Positions 8,952 to 17,956 of a stretch of DNA of 64,000 nucleotides are shown piece after piece. The notes below the pieces were generated by a model. The model worked only from the letters and a program-made list of their open reading frames with translations. It had not been told where the DNA came from and did not search any database. The translations under genes and the position numbers were made by a program. Position 1 is the first letter of the stretch, and the number at the start of each line of letters is the position of its first letter. The stretch lies in contig CANQVS010000006.1 of the NCBI GenBank assembly GCA_947627345.1, forward strand, positions 18,398 to 82,397, in the 5' to 3' direction. The stretch is from an uncultured Clostridia bacterium (GTDB lineage: Bacteria > Bacillota > Clostridia > Oscillospirales > Acutalibacteraceae).

Positions 8952-9629
8952 ATGCTTCTGTCTTTATTATCGGGAAACCTTGATTTTGCTACCGCGCTTG
9001 TTGATATTTTCGCATCCCTGGTTGTAATATTTCTGGTTATGCCGTTTCACGAATGGGCTCACGCGTTTGTTGCATATAAACTTGGAGATACGAGCATAAA
9101 GTATCGAAAAAGACTAACCCTTAATCCAATAGAGCATATTGACCCTGTCGGAGCGTTGTTGATTATTTTAATCGGATTCGGTTGGGCAAAGCCCGTTCCG
9201 ATTAACGACAGAAATTTTAAAAACCCAAAAGTAGGAATGGGTATATCCGCTCTTGCCGGTCCTGTGGCTAATCTTGTAGCCGCAATTTTAGGCGGACTAA
9301 TTTTAAACGCTCTTTATGTGTTTGCGTTTGATTTTATTATTACGAGCGTAATAGGACCTTATATTTTTATGTTTTTTGAGTATTATGTTCTGCTTAACAT
9401 CTGTCTTGCGGTTTTTAATCTTATTCCTATTCCTCCGCTTGACGGTTCAAAGGTTCTGTTTATGTTTTTACCTGATAAGTGGGTTTATACTTTCTACAGA
9501 TATGAGAATATTTTTTTCGGCATAATCATTGTGCTTGTTTGGTTTAATATTTTACCGCTTGATATCATAGAAAACGCTTTGACTGAGTTTATTATGTGGC
9601 TGACAAGTCTGCCGTTTATTGCATTTTAG
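8952..9629 (+). CDS. Site-2 protease family (M50) membrane metalloprotease
   Basis: A 225-residue polytopic membrane protein of the M50B family, which cuts substrates inside the membrane. The zinc ligands and catalytic Glu are in HEWAH (residues 33-37). The third ligand is in the IPPLDGSKVLF segment near residue 165. Four to five hydrophobic segments are visible. The frame is open from 8922, but ATG 8952 lies 10 bases after AGGGGA and gives the better start. It leads an operon with scpA and scpB, a neighbourhood common in Clostridia. The natural substrate is unknown. Confidence 0.92.
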   Translation: MLLSLLSGNLDFATALVDIFASLVVIFLVMPFHEWAHAFVAYKLGDTSIKYRKRLTLNPIEHIDPVGALLIILIGFGWAKPVPINDRNFKNPKVGMGISALAGPVANLVAAILGGLILNALYVFAFDFIITSVIGPYIFMFFEYYVLLNICLAVFNLIPIPPLDGSKVLFMFLPDKWVYTFYRYENIFFGIIIVLVWFNILPLDIIENALTEFIMWLTSLPFIAF

Positions 9630-9637
9630 GGTAGTTT

Positions 9638-10372
9638 ATGGACGTTATACCTCAGTTTAACTATAAGCTTGACTGCTATGAGGGTCCGCTTGACCTTCTT
9701 TTAAGCTTGATTGCCAAAAATAAAATAAATATTTATGATATTCAGATTTCCGCGCTTTTAGACCAGTATATGGAGCAGATTAAGCTGATGCAGGAAAATC
9801 AGATGGATATAGCGAGCGAGTTTCTCGCTATGGCGTCAAGACTTGTCTATATTAAATCCGCAATGCTTCTGCCGAAACACGAGGAAGAAGCCGAGGAACT
9901 TAAAAAAGAACTTTCGGGACAGCTTATCGAATATCAGCTTTGTAAAGAAATTGCCGCTAAAATGAGCGGAATTTATGACTTTGATACATTTTATAAAGAC
10001 GCGTCTCCCGTTAAATTTGACCTTACATATAATCGAAAGCACGACCCGAATGATATTGTAAAGGGATATATTGACGCTGTCGGCAGAGGTAAAAGAAAGC
10101 TGCCGCCTCCGCAGTCGGCATTTTCGGGAATTATCGAAAGAAAAATCGTTTCCGTAAATGCGCGTATAATAAGCGTAATGCGCCGTTTGTGGCACGGAAA
10201 GCGGGTAAAATATCAGGAACTTTTCACCGCTGTTAACGAAAGGAGCGAGCTCGTGGCTACCTTTTTGGCAGTGCTTGAACTTGTAAAAGGAAAACGGGTG
10301 CGTATTGACGGCAACGGTGACGACGCGCAGGTTTATATGTTGGAGGGAAAACTTGAAAACCGAAAAAATTAA
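9638..10372 (+). CDS. scpA: Segregation and condensation protein A
   Basis: A 244-residue kleisin subunit of the SMC-ScpA-ScpB condensin-like complex that organises and segregates the chromosome. The N-terminal SMC-neck binding region (FNYKLDCYEGPLDLLLSLI) is characteristic, as is the C-terminal winged-helix region with LELVKGKRVRI. The gene overlaps scpB by 20 bases, which supports stoichiometric co-translation. Confidence 0.97.
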   Translation: MDVIPQFNYKLDCYEGPLDLLLSLIAKNKINIYDIQISALLDQYMEQIKLMQENQMDIASEFLAMASRLVYIKSAMLLPKHEEEAEELKKELSGQLIEYQLCKEIAAKMSGIYDFDTFYKDASPVKFDLTYNRKHDPNDIVKGYIDAVGRGKRKLPPPQSAFSGIIERKIVSVNARIISVMRRLWHGKRVKYQELFTAVNERSELVATFLAVLELVKGKRVRIDGNGDDAQVYMLEGKLENRKN

Positions 10373-10940
10373 CAGCGCGATAGAGGCAATTTTGTTTGCA
10401 AACGGTTCATCGGTTGAACCCTCAAGAATTGCAACAGCGCTTGAAATTTCAGAAAACGAGGCTAAAGAACACCTTGAATCGCTGAAAAATGAATATGAAA
10501 ATTCCGACAGGGGAATTACTATTATAAGACTCAAGGACAGCTATCAAATGGTAAGCGTTAAAGAATTTGCTCCCGCCGTGAGAACGGTTATGGATTTAAG
10601 AAGAAATACGCCCCTGTCGCAAGCGGCGTTAGAGGTTTTGGCTGTTATAGCATATAATCAGCCCGTGACAAAATCATTCGTCGAACAGGTGAGGGGAGTT
10701 GACTGTTCGGGAGTTATCGGTTCTCTTACATCAAAGGATTTAATTGAGGAAAAAGGACGATTAGAACTTCCGGGACGACCGCTTATCTACGGAACTACCG
10801 AAAATTTTTTGCGCTGCTTTAATATTTCCTCAATCGAGGAGCTTCCGCCTCTGCCTCAGGACGGTGAAAAGTCCGATAAAGAGGAAGAAGATATTCAGAT
10901 GACAGTTGAGGAAATTATAAACGAGGCTGCGAGTGATTAA
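10353..10940 (+). CDS. scpB: Segregation and condensation protein B
   Basis: A 195-residue ScpB, a dimer of tandem winged-helix domains that binds the ScpA kleisin. Motifs include EAILFANG at the start and PLSQAALEVLAVIAYNQPVT in the second domain, with VRGVDCSGV after it. The frame is open from 10305, but TTG 10353 is chosen: it lies 6-7 bases after GGAGGG and starts the protein at MKTEKINSAIEAIL, as in homologues. This is a rare TTG start. The last ~30 residues are acidic. Confidence 0.96.
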   Translation: MKTEKINSAIEAILFANGSSVEPSRIATALEISENEAKEHLESLKNEYENSDRGITIIRLKDSYQMVSVKEFAPAVRTVMDLRRNTPLSQAALEVLAVIAYNQPVTKSFVEQVRGVDCSGVIGSLTSKDLIEEKGRLELPGRPLIYGTTENFLRCFNISSIEELPPLPQDGEKSDKEEEDIQMTVEEIINEAASD

Positions 10941-10953
10941 AAGGTGAGTTGCT

Positions 10954-11592
10954 GTGCTTGCGCTTTATATAATTACAGGCGTGCTTTTACTGCTGTTTTT
11001 GCTTACACTGTTTAATATTTATATTTACGCCGACTATAATAACGAGTTGTTTTTAAGCTTAAAGGTTGCGTTTATAAATATTAAACTTCTTCCGCAAAAG
11101 CCTAAGAAAAAGGTACAACCTAAAAAGAAAACAAAACCCAAAACTAAAAAGAAAAAACCCGAAAAAAAGGAAAAGCAAAAGTCCTTCGATTTAAAAAAAT
11201 ATGTGAAACAAAAAGGTATTTCGGGGATACTTAACATTGTAAAGAGTATCGCGAATCTTGTATCGGGTACTTTAAAGGATTTATTTTCTAAAATAACTGT
11301 AACCGAGTTTATGATAGACATTAAGGTTTCGGGGGACGACGCGGGAGATTCCGCTGTGAAATACGGGCGCGTGTGCGCTGTTTTGTTCCCTGCGTTAAAG
11401 CTTATAACGGATGTTGTAAGGGTAGACAGATATGAAGTAAATGTAAATCCCGATTTTTCAGATGAGCCTGAAAACCTTGCGAAAGCAAAGGTTACGGCAA
11501 AGATAAGAATTATTTCAATTTTAAAAATTGTATTCTCAAAAGCTTTCAAGGCTTTGAAATTGTATTTAAAAGCAAGACCAAAAAAGAAATAA
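10954..11592 (+). CDS. DUF2953 domain-containing protein
   Basis: A 212-residue protein starting with GTG 10954 after AAGGTGAG. It has one N-terminal membrane segment (LALYIITGVLLLLFLLTLFN). A very basic Lys/Pro stretch follows at about residues 48-80 (repeated KPKTKKKK-type sequence), then a DUF2953 domain. In Bacillus the homologue YtfI lies directly upstream of ytfJ, the same pairing seen here, and the pair is associated with spore formation. The biochemical role is unknown. Confidence 0.85.
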   Translation: MLALYIITGVLLLLFLLTLFNIYIYADYNNELFLSLKVAFINIKLLPQKPKKKVQPKKKTKPKTKKKKPEKKEKQKSFDLKKYVKQKGISGILNIVKSIANLVSGTLKDLFSKITVTEFMIDIKVSGDDAGDSAVKYGRVCAVLFPALKLITDVVRVDRYEVNVNPDFSDEPENLAKAKVTAKIRIISILKIVFSKAFKALKLYLKARPKKK

Positions 11593-11604
11593 GGAGAAAT
11601 AGCT

Positions 11605-12036
11605 ATGGACCATCCTATTAACGGTTTAATGGACACAACGATGGATAAAATTAAACAGATGGTAGATGTCAACACTATTATCGGCGACCCGATTACTTCC
11701 CCTGACGGCACTATCATTATTCCCGTGTCAAAGGTGTCATATGGATTTGCTTCCGGCGGTTCTGACTTTCCGACAAAAAAAGATAATAAGGACTGCTTTG
11801 GAGGCGGAAGCGGTGCGGGCGTAACTATTCAGCCTGTTGCGTTTCTGACTGTATATCGCGGAGAAGTAAAGCTTATTCCCGTTGATAAATACGACGGCGC
11901 AGCTGACAGAGTTGTCGGTATGGTTCCCGAACTTGTCGATAAAGTCAGCGCTTTATTCAAAAGGGATAAAAAAGAAAAGCCGATGAATGAGGATATAAAT
12001 TCCGAGGCGGCCGAAACGGGCGAGGATATTTTTTAG
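11605..12036 (+). CDS. ytfJ: GerW/YtfJ family sporulation protein
   Basis: A 143-residue protein of the YtfJ (GerW) family. Bacillus GerW is a spore protein needed for germination. The family core is visible: DVNTIIGDPITSPDGTIIIP, then KVSYGFASGGSDF, then GGGSGAGVTIQPVAFL. The C-terminal tail is charged and variable. It is 12 bases after the DUF2953 gene with an AAGGAG site. Confidence 0.93.
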   Translation: MDHPINGLMDTTMDKIKQMVDVNTIIGDPITSPDGTIIIPVSKVSYGFASGGSDFPTKKDNKDCFGGGSGAGVTIQPVAFLTVYRGEVKLIPVDKYDGAADRVVGMVPELVDKVSALFKRDKKEKPMNEDINSEAAETGEDIF

Positions 12037-12071
12037 AATTTTAATAAGTCAATAATATAAAAACGAAACCT

Positions 12072-12104
12072 GTTTCATATTATTAATGGGTGATAATATG
12101 AAAC
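12072..12104 (+). promoter_or_regulatory. Hairpin enclosing the start of the D,D-carboxypeptidase gene
   Basis: A perfect 11-bp inverted repeat GTTTCATATTA (12072-12082) and TAATATGAAAC (12094-12104). The 11-base loop holds the ribosome binding site GGGTGA, and the ATG (12098-12100) is in the 3' arm. Just upstream, GAAAC (12065-12069) can pair instead with GTTTC at 12072-12076, giving a competing small hairpin. In RNA this could control translation initiation; as DNA it could be an operator. Confidence 0.55.
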
Positions 12105-13222
12105 GAGTATTTGCTTTTTTAACTGTCATTGTTTTTGTTTTCGGCTGTTTTGCCTTTAATTGCGGGGCGTTGAGCGTTTCTGCAGGCTCTGCTGTGCTTT
12201 ACTGTCCTGATAATAACAAGGTTTATTTTTCTAAAAACCAAAATAAACGCTGTAAGCCCGCAAGTACGACAAAAATTATGACGGCGCTTATAACGCTTGA
12301 GTACGCTGAAAAATCCAACAAACAGGTTAAGTTTACAAAGGATATGATTGCCGAGGGAAGCAGTATGTATTTAAAGCTCGGCGAGGTGGTAACCTTGCGT
12401 GATTTGGCAGTAGGAATACTTCTTTGTTCGGGGAATGACGCGGCGAACGCGGCGGCAATTACAATAGCGGGAAGCAAGGATAAGTTCGGCAAGCTTATGA
12501 CTGAACGCGCAAAGAAAATAGGTATGAAAAATACAAACTTTGTAACTCCGAGCGGTCTTGATGACAAAAATCATTACACAACTGCTTACGATATGGCCCT
12601 TCTTATGGCGGAGGCTATGAAGAACTCGGAATTTCAAAGACTTACTTCGCTCAGGACGGAAACGGTAAGTTTTATTGAGCCTAAAAATAAAATTACTACC
12701 TATTCTAACCATAACAGACTTCTCTCAACATATGAGTATTGTATCGGAGGTAAAACAGGCTATACAATGGCGGCGGGACGTTGCCTCGTAACGGCGGCAA
12801 AAAAAGACGGCTTAACTCTTATCGCGACAACATTTAACGACCGACGCGATTGGAACGACCATACCTCTATGTATAATTACGGATTTGAAAATTACCGTAT
12901 GAAGTCGTTAGACGACAGGGATTTTTTTCTCGATGTTGATACTGTAGGGGGAAAGGAAGATAAAACCTCTGTCGGAGGTGAAGATGTTACCAACGTGGTT
13001 GTTAAGTCGAGCGATTTTAATAAGGTTAAAAGAGTAATAATGCTGGATAATTTCTTATACGCTCCGCTTAAATCAGGGGAGAATGTAGGCAAAATTGTAT
13101 ACAGCTTAAATGGCAAAAAAATTGCCGAACATAATCTTAGCGTAATAACCGATAACAGTATAGTTAAAGAAAATAAATCTATATGGGATAATATAAAAGG
13201 ATTTTTTAATAATGCGTTCTAA
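12098..13222 (+). CDS. D-alanyl-D-alanine carboxypeptidase (penicillin-binding protein, S11)
   Basis: A 374-residue exported serine peptidase that removes the terminal D-Ala from peptidoglycan stem peptides. A signal peptide covers residues 1 to about 29. The three S11 active-site motifs are STTK (Ser56-Lys59), SGN (111-113) and KTG (219-221). The C-terminal domain and final amphipathic segment (SIWDNIKGFFNNAF) resemble the membrane-anchoring helix of DacF/DacB. The frame is open from 12086, but ATG 12098 is chosen, 5 bases after GGGTGA. It overlaps the pseudouridine synthase gene by 11 bases. The position after ytfJ suggests a DacF-like role in vegetative wall or spore cortex. Confidence 0.94.
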   Translation: MKRVFAFLTVIVFVFGCFAFNCGALSVSAGSAVLYCPDNNKVYFSKNQNKRCKPASTTKIMTALITLEYAEKSNKQVKFTKDMIAEGSSMYLKLGEVVTLRDLAVGILLCSGNDAANAAAITIAGSKDKFGKLMTERAKKIGMKNTNFVTPSGLDDKNHYTTAYDMALLMAEAMKNSEFQRLTSLRTETVSFIEPKNKITTYSNHNRLLSTYEYCIGGKTGYTMAAGRCLVTAAKKDGLTLIATTFNDRRDWNDHTSMYNYGFENYRMKSLDDRDFFLDVDTVGGKEDKTSVGGEDVTNVVVKSSDFNKVKRVIMLDNFLYAPLKSGENVGKIVYSLNGKKIAEHNLSVITDNSIVKENKSIWDNIKGFFNNAF

Positions 13223-13961
13223 ATTAGAAAGACTGCAAAAATTTATGGCGGAATGCGGTGTGGCGTCACGCCGTAAATCCGAAACACTAATTGAAAACGG
13301 AGCCGTTAAGATAAACGGCAGAGTTGCGCGTATCGGCGACAAAGTCAATCCCGATACCGATAAGGTTTACGTTCATAATAAACGTATCGTTATAAAGAAA
13401 AAAGGCGGTAAGCGTTACATAATGCTGAACAAGCCGAGGGGTTATGTCACTACTATGAGTGATGAAAGGGGAAGAAAATGCGTTGCTGATTTGGTGAAGG
13501 ATATTCCCGAACGCATTTATCCCGTCGGACGGCTCGATAAGGATTCCGAGGGAATGTTGCTTATGACGAACGACGGCGACTTTGCAAACATTGTAATGCA
13601 CCCTAAAAAGCAGATTAATAAGGTGTACCGCGTTACGGTAAAGCCCGATATGCCCGACGACGTTGCAAAAAAAATTATGAAGGGCATTATGATAGACGGA
13701 AGAAAAACCGCTCCCTGCGAGGTCAGAGTTATCAGCAGGGGAGATGAGAGGGCTAATGTTGAAATTGTTTTACGCGAGGGAAGAAACCGAGAAATACGAA
13801 AGATGTGCGAAAATTTCGATATTGAGGTGTTGCGTCTTAAAAGAATTTCCGTCGGTTCAGTAAAAATGGGTAAGCTTAAAAGAGGAATGTGGAGAGATTT
13901 AACCGTTGACGAGGTAAAAAAGCTTTCCGCAAATCCTGCTCCTTCTAAGTATCAGATATAG
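13212..13961 (+). CDS. rluB: Ribosomal large-subunit pseudouridine synthase (RsuA/RluB family)
   Basis: A 249-residue enzyme that isomerises a uridine in 23S rRNA. An N-terminal S4 RNA-binding domain (residues ~5-60) is followed by the RsuA/RluB catalytic core, with Asp109 in GRLDKDSEGML. The basic motif GRNREIRKM lies near 195. It ends the operon that starts with the M50 protease. RluB (position 2605 in E. coli numbering) is the usual assignment for Firmicutes homologues next to scpAB, but RluE/F-type specificity is not excluded. Confidence 0.92.
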   Translation: MRSKLERLQKFMAECGVASRRKSETLIENGAVKINGRVARIGDKVNPDTDKVYVHNKRIVIKKKGGKRYIMLNKPRGYVTTMSDERGRKCVADLVKDIPERIYPVGRLDKDSEGMLLMTNDGDFANIVMHPKKQINKVYRVTVKPDMPDDVAKKIMKGIMIDGRKTAPCEVRVISRGDERANVEIVLREGRNREIRKMCENFDIEVLRLKRISVGSVKMGKLKRGMWRDLTVDEVKKLSANPAPSKYQI

Positions 13962-14022
13962 TTTTTTGCCTTAGTTTTATAATTTTTTACAAATAAAAGG
14001 CTATAATAATAAAATTAATATT

Positions 14023-14057
14023 AAAAGTGTGCAAATTTGGATTTTGCACACTTTTTT
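14023..14057 (+). terminator. Rho-independent terminator after rluB
   Basis: A 13-bp stem AAAAGTGTGCAAA/TTTGCACACTTTT followed by TT, 62 bases after the rluB stop. The rest of the 338-base gap up to 14299 is very AT-rich and holds only the promoter at 14180. Confidence 0.9.
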
Positions 14058-14179
14058 CTTGCGATTTTATTTTGTTTGTAATATAATTGTATTGATATGC
14101 AAAATGTGGATTTCTTTCTTTATTTTTGTGAAAATATTTAGTGATATATGTAAATCGAAACGTTATAAGTTTTTCATAA

Positions 14180-14207
14180 TTGCAAGTTATATTTTGCAAA
14201 GTATAAA
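14180..14207 (+). promoter_or_regulatory. Sigma-A promoter of the biotin carboxyltransferase operon
   Basis: TTGCAA - 16 bases - TATAAA, about 90 bases before the ATG at 14300. Confidence 0.6.
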
Positions 14208-14299
14208 AAGTATAAAATAAATATTGTTTTAATAATTGATTATATATTTTAATGTTTCATTATAAGGGACATTTGGTAATAATGAAATGGAGGATTAAT

Positions 14300-15607
14300 A
14301 TGAGTATTGAGAATATAACTCAGGCTAAAACTGCTATCGAGAGGACTTCTGCCTGCAAAACTCTTACAGCTTTTTTTGACGGCGGAGAGTTTACAAGTGT
14401 AGACACTCTTGCAAAATCCAAGGATACTTATGCCGAAGTTGTCGCAGGATACGGCGAGGTTAACGGAAAGTCAGTTTTTGCTTTTGCTCAAAACGGAGAT
14501 TTTTGCAGTGGGGCTATGAGTAAGGCTCAAGCGGCGAAAATCAAGAAAATTTATGATTTAGCTCTTAAAACAGGCTCAATCGTAGTAGGCTTTTATAACA
14601 GCAAGGGCGGTCGTCTTGATGAGGGAAACGCTCTTTTGGCAGGCTACGGCGAGGTGCTTAACAGCGCTTCAAAACTTTCGGGCGTAGTTCCGCAGATTTC
14701 CGTTGTACTCGGAGATTGTATCGGTACAGGCGCTTTAAACGCCGTAAGCGCTGATTTTGTTATTGCTGAAAAGGACGCAAGGCTTTCACTTGATACAACG
14801 GGAAAGAACTCCGATATTGAATATAACGCGGAGAACGGTATTGTTTCCGTTGTTGCAAAAACAGAAGACGACGCGATTGAAAAGGCGAGAGAGCTTATAA
14901 ATTATCTTCCTGAAAATAATATTACCGAAACCTATACTTTTGAAGAAACAGCCCCCGAAAGTGACGGCTGTGTTGTTCACAAAACTGCCGACGCAGGTTC
15001 TATCTACAAGCTTTCGGTTTCATACGGAAAGTACGCGAGAACAGTTTTCGCGAGAATTAACGGCGAGCCTGTAGGAATTGTGAATACTCTCGGTAAAAAA
15101 CTGACGTCTGACGACGCAAATAAAATCGCTAAGTTCGTAAGATTTTGCGACGCTTTTTCAATTAAGTTGATTACATTTGTAAACTCGGACGGATTTGAGG
15201 ATATTAAATCGGCGGTAAAGGTAAGCTCCGCATATGCGGAAGCTACCACAGTCAAAATTTCTGTTGTAACGGGTACTGCCGTAGGCGCGTTGTATATAGC
15301 GCTTGCGGGAGAGGGCGCTAACGCCGACGTCGTTTACGCGCTTCCCGAGGCTGTGATAAGTCCTGTTAATCCCGAGGCAGTAGCGCTGATAACGGCTCCC
15401 GAAAAGCTTAACGTGCCTGTTTCACAGCAGGCGGACGTTGTAAAACAGTTTGCTTCTGAAAACCTAAGCGCTGAAAAAGCGGCAGAAAACGGCTATGTTG
15501 ATGATGTTTTGACTTTGGATGAGCTTAGAGGCGCGATTGTAAACGCGGTTTATATGCTTTCGGGCAAGAGAGTTGAAACTCTTTCCAAAAAGCACAGCAC
15601 AATTTAA
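14300..15607 (+). CDS. Acyl-CoA carboxyltransferase subunit (PccB/MmdA/12S type)
   Basis: A 435-residue protein of the biotin-dependent carboxyltransferase (crotonase-fold) family, which moves CO2 between carboxybiotin and an acyl-CoA. Two tandem crotonase domains are visible. The N half carries [20 protein letters not shown] and the C half carries [12 protein letters not shown] and [15 protein letters not shown]. It is clearly shorter than typical PccB/MmdA (about 510), with a shortened N-terminal domain. ATG 14300 is chosen, 7 bases after GGAGG, rather than the in-frame start at 14252. It is followed by the biotin carrier and an OadA-like subunit. The substrate (propionyl- or methylmalonyl-CoA versus other) is inferred, not shown. 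Confidence 0.85.
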   Translation: MSIENITQAKTAIERTSACKTLTAFFDGGEFTSVDTLAKSKDTYAEVVAGYGEVNGKSVFAFAQNGDFCSGAMSKAQAAKIKKIYDLALKTGSIVVGFYNSKGGRLDEGNALLAGYGEVLNSASKLSGVVPQISVVLGDCIGTGALNAVSADFVIAEKDARLSLDTTGKNSDIEYNAENGIVSVVAKTEDDAIEKARELINYLPENNITETYTFEETAPESDGCVVHKTADAGSIYKLSVSYGKYARTVFARINGEPVGIVNTLGKKLTSDDANKIAKFVRFCDAFSIKLITFVNSDGFEDIKSAVKVSSAYAEATTVKISVVTGTAVGALYIALAGEGANADVVYALPEAVISPVNPEAVALITAPEKLNVPVSQQADVVKQFASENLSAEKAAENGYVDDVLTLDELRGAIVNAVYMLSGKRVETLSKKHSTI

Positions 15608-15642
15608 CTTTACAAAAATCTTTAAAAGAAGGGGTAAATAAA

Positions 15643-16011
15643 ATGAAAAATTTACGCATTACCGTAAACGGTACTTCATATGACGTACAGGTTGAGGAGC
15701 TTGGAACTTCATCTGCACCTGTTGCTCCGGCAGCTCCCGCTCCTGCTCCTGCAAAGACAGAAACACCCGCGCCCGCAGTTTCCTCCGCAAGCGCAGGAAA
15801 TATTTCAATTACCGCGCCTATGCCGGGTACGGTTGTAAGAGTTGAGGTTAAAGAGGGCGACGCAGTAAAGGCAGGACAGGACCTCGTATTTATTGAGGCT
15901 ATGAAAATGGAAACTCCTGTTAAGGCTGCGCAGGACGGAACAATTGCTTCCGTTGAGGTAAACTCGGGAGAAAGCGTTGAAACCGGTAAGGTGCTCCTTA
16001 CAATGAACTAA
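15643..16011 (+). CDS. Biotin carboxyl carrier protein
   Basis: A 122-residue biotinyl carrier. Residues 1-20 form a short beta segment. A Pro/Ala-rich flexible linker runs about 24-46, and the biotinyl domain about 52-122, with the target Lys88 in EAMKMETP. In carboxyltransferase complexes this arm carries CO2 between the two catalytic subunits. It has the size of the 1.3S subunit of transcarboxylase and of the gamma/delta-type carriers of sodium-pumping decarboxylases. GAAGGGG precedes ATG. Confidence 0.94.
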   Translation: MKNLRITVNGTSYDVQVEELGTSSAPVAPAAPAPAPAKTETPAPAVSSASAGNISITAPMPGTVVRVEVKEGDAVKAGQDLVFIEAMKMETPVKAAQDGTIASVEVNSGESVETGKVLLTMN

Positions 16012-16022
16012 TGAGGTAAATT

Positions 16023-17423
16023 ATGGCAAAAAAGATTTTAATTACGGAAACTGCTCTTCGTGACGCCCACCAGTCTTTAATCGCTACAAGAATGAAAACC
16101 GAGGAAATGCTGCCCGTACTTCCGCTTCTTGATAAAATCGGTTATTATTCTTTAGAGTGCTGGGGCGGAGCTACGTTTGACAGTTGTCTTAGATTTTTAA
16201 ACGAGGACCCATGGGAAAGACTGCGCACTATCCGCAGTAATTGCCCGAATACAAAGCTTCAAATGCTTTTCAGAGGTCAGAATATGCTCGGCTACCGTCA
16301 TTATGCCGATGATGTTCTCGAATATTTCGTGCAGAAAAGCGTTGCAAACGGAATTGATATTATCCGTATATTCGACGCTCTTAACGACATAAAAAATCTT
16401 CAGAGTGCTATTAAGGCGGCTAAAAAAGAGGGCGCGCACGCGCAGGTTGCTATAAGCTACACAACGGGTCCTGTATTTACCGAGGATTATTATATTGATT
16501 ACGCTAAGCGCATAGCTGACGCGGGCGCTGATTCCATCTGTATTAAGGATATGGCGGCTCTTTTAACCCCGTATAAGACATACGACCTTGTTAAGGCGAT
16601 TAAATCAGAGGTTGACCTCCCTGTTTCGCTTCATACTCACTACACCTCAGGGCTTGGCTCAATGTGTCTTTTAAAGGGAATTGAGGCAGGCGCGGATATT
16701 ATAGACACCGCTATTTCTCCGCTTTCGCAGGGTACTTCACATTCTCCGACGGAGTCTATGGTTGCGGCTTTACAGGGTACGGAGTATGATACAGGTTTAG
16801 ACCTTGAGGCGTTTACGGAAATTCGCTCTTACTTTATGGATTTGCGTAAAAAGTATATTGATACGGGACTTCTTGATACAAAAATTCTCACAGCCGATAC
16901 AAAGGCTCTGTTATATCAGGTTCCAGGCGGAATGCTTTCAAATCTGATTTCACAGCTGAAACAGGCGGGCAAGGAAGACCAACTCGACGAATGTCTGAAA
17001 GAGGTTCCGAGAGTGCGTAAGGACGCGGGTTATCCTCCGCTTGTTACCCCAACCTCGCAGATTGTCGGAACGCAGGCTGTATTTAATGTTATCACAGGCG
17101 AGCGTTATAAAATGGTTACCAAGGAATTTAAGGGTATTATCGAGGGTAAATACGGTACAACCCCGATGCCGATTGACCCGGAATTTGCTAAGAAAATTAT
17201 CGGCGACGAAAAGCCGATTACCTGCCGTCCCGCAGATTTACTTGAGCCGGAGCTTGATAAGCTCCGCGCTGAAATCGAGCAGTATATTGAGCAGGACGAG
17301 GACGTTCTTTCTTACGCGCAGTTCCCCGAGGTCGCGACTAAATTCTTTGAAAAACGCCGTGAAGAGAAAGCGGGAATTAATTCTGATTTAGGAGATAAAT
17401 CTAATAAGGTTTATCCTGTTTGA
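16023..17423 (+). CDS. oadA: Oxaloacetate decarboxylase alpha / transcarboxylase 5S-type subunit
   Basis: A 466-residue TIM-barrel carboxyltransferase of the OadA/PycB/5S family. It transfers carboxyl between oxaloacetate and biotin. The catalytic metal-binding start ETALRDAHQSL is at residues ~8-18, and the metal-binding SLHTHYTSGLG (His pair) lies near 205. A conserved C-terminal PYC_OADA region follows (GMLSNLISQL, then VTPTSQIVG). No C-terminal biotinyl domain is fused, since the carrier is the separate upstream gene. AGG upstream of ATG and 11 bases after the carrier gene indicate one operon of three genes. Confidence 0.94.
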   Translation: MAKKILITETALRDAHQSLIATRMKTEEMLPVLPLLDKIGYYSLECWGGATFDSCLRFLNEDPWERLRTIRSNCPNTKLQMLFRGQNMLGYRHYADDVLEYFVQKSVANGIDIIRIFDALNDIKNLQSAIKAAKKEGAHAQVAISYTTGPVFTEDYYIDYAKRIADAGADSICIKDMAALLTPYKTYDLVKAIKSEVDLPVSLHTHYTSGLGSMCLLKGIEAGADIIDTAISPLSQGTSHSPTESMVAALQGTEYDTGLDLEAFTEIRSYFMDLRKKYIDTGLLDTKILTADTKALLYQVPGGMLSNLISQLKQAGKEDQLDECLKEVPRVRKDAGYPPLVTPTSQIVGTQAVFNVITGERYKMVTKEFKGIIEGKYGTTPMPIDPEFAKKIIGDEKPITCRPADLLEPELDKLRAEIEQYIEQDEDVLSYAQFPEVATKFFEKRREEKAGINSDLGDKSNKVYPV

Positions 17424-17433
17424 TTAAAAATTT

Positions 17434-17465
17434 CGGTCGGGTATTAAACCCGACCGTTGTTTATT
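17434..17465 (+). terminator. Rho-independent terminator after the carboxyltransferase operon
   Basis: A 9-bp stem CGGTCGGGT/ACCCGACCG with a 5-base loop and a T-rich tail. The same stem sequence recurs at 20483-20503 after ackA. Confidence 0.88.
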
Positions 17466-17533
17466 ATATATGAAATTGCGATTAGTATATAATAAAAATA
17501 CCCCCAAATGGGATTGCGCTTTTAGAGCAGATT

Positions 17534-17956
17534 TTATTTCTTTTTTAGAAAATTCTTTACTTTTTCTGAAATTTCCGTGAGTTCTTCCTTAGATAAATCG
17601 GGAAGATTTTCAAGCTTTTCAAAAAATGTAGAAATTGTTTCGTCCTCTTTTGCTCTTAGAAACTCGGTATAGTAGCTGACTATTACACCGGGTACCATTG
17701 CTACGACAAGTATACCGAAAAAAGCAATCAAAATTGTTATGATTCTTCCCAAATGAGTTACGGCGACATAGTCCCCGAAACCTATTGTTGTAGAAGATGC
17801 AAAGCAAAACCAAAATCCATCCCCTATACTGTTGATGTTCGGCTCAACAATCATTATCAATACCGCAGAAATGCAGAGAGCAATTATGTAGGCTATGAAA
17901 ATTTTTATAGCGCCCGTCCTTTTTAAAATTCTGTATATTCTTTTAAGTCCTTTCAT
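17534..17956 (-). CDS. Two-TM potassium channel (ion_trans_2)
   Basis: A 140-residue membrane protein with two transmembrane helices. Between them is a pore loop with the selectivity filter TTIGFGDY, as in KcsA-type K+ channels (GYG is replaced by the permitted GFG). The C-terminal ~45 residues are charged and probably form a cytoplasmic coiled coil. There is no voltage sensor and no RCK/TrkA-N domain. ATG 17956 follows GGGAGG and overlaps the tmcAL stop by 4 bases (ATGA), so the two genes are translationally coupled. Confidence 0.9.
   Translation of the reverse strand: MKGLKRIYRILKRTGAIKIFIAYIIALCISAVLIMIVEPNINSIGDGFWFCFASSTTIGFGDYVAVTHLGRIITILIAFFGILVVAMVPGVIVSYYTEFLRAKEDETISTFFEKLENLPDLSKEELTEISEKVKNFLKKK

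Noticed and set aside
14029..14220. Plus-strand 63-codon ORF
   Set aside because: It starts inside the rluB terminator and consists of low-complexity AT-rich codons in an intergenic gap.
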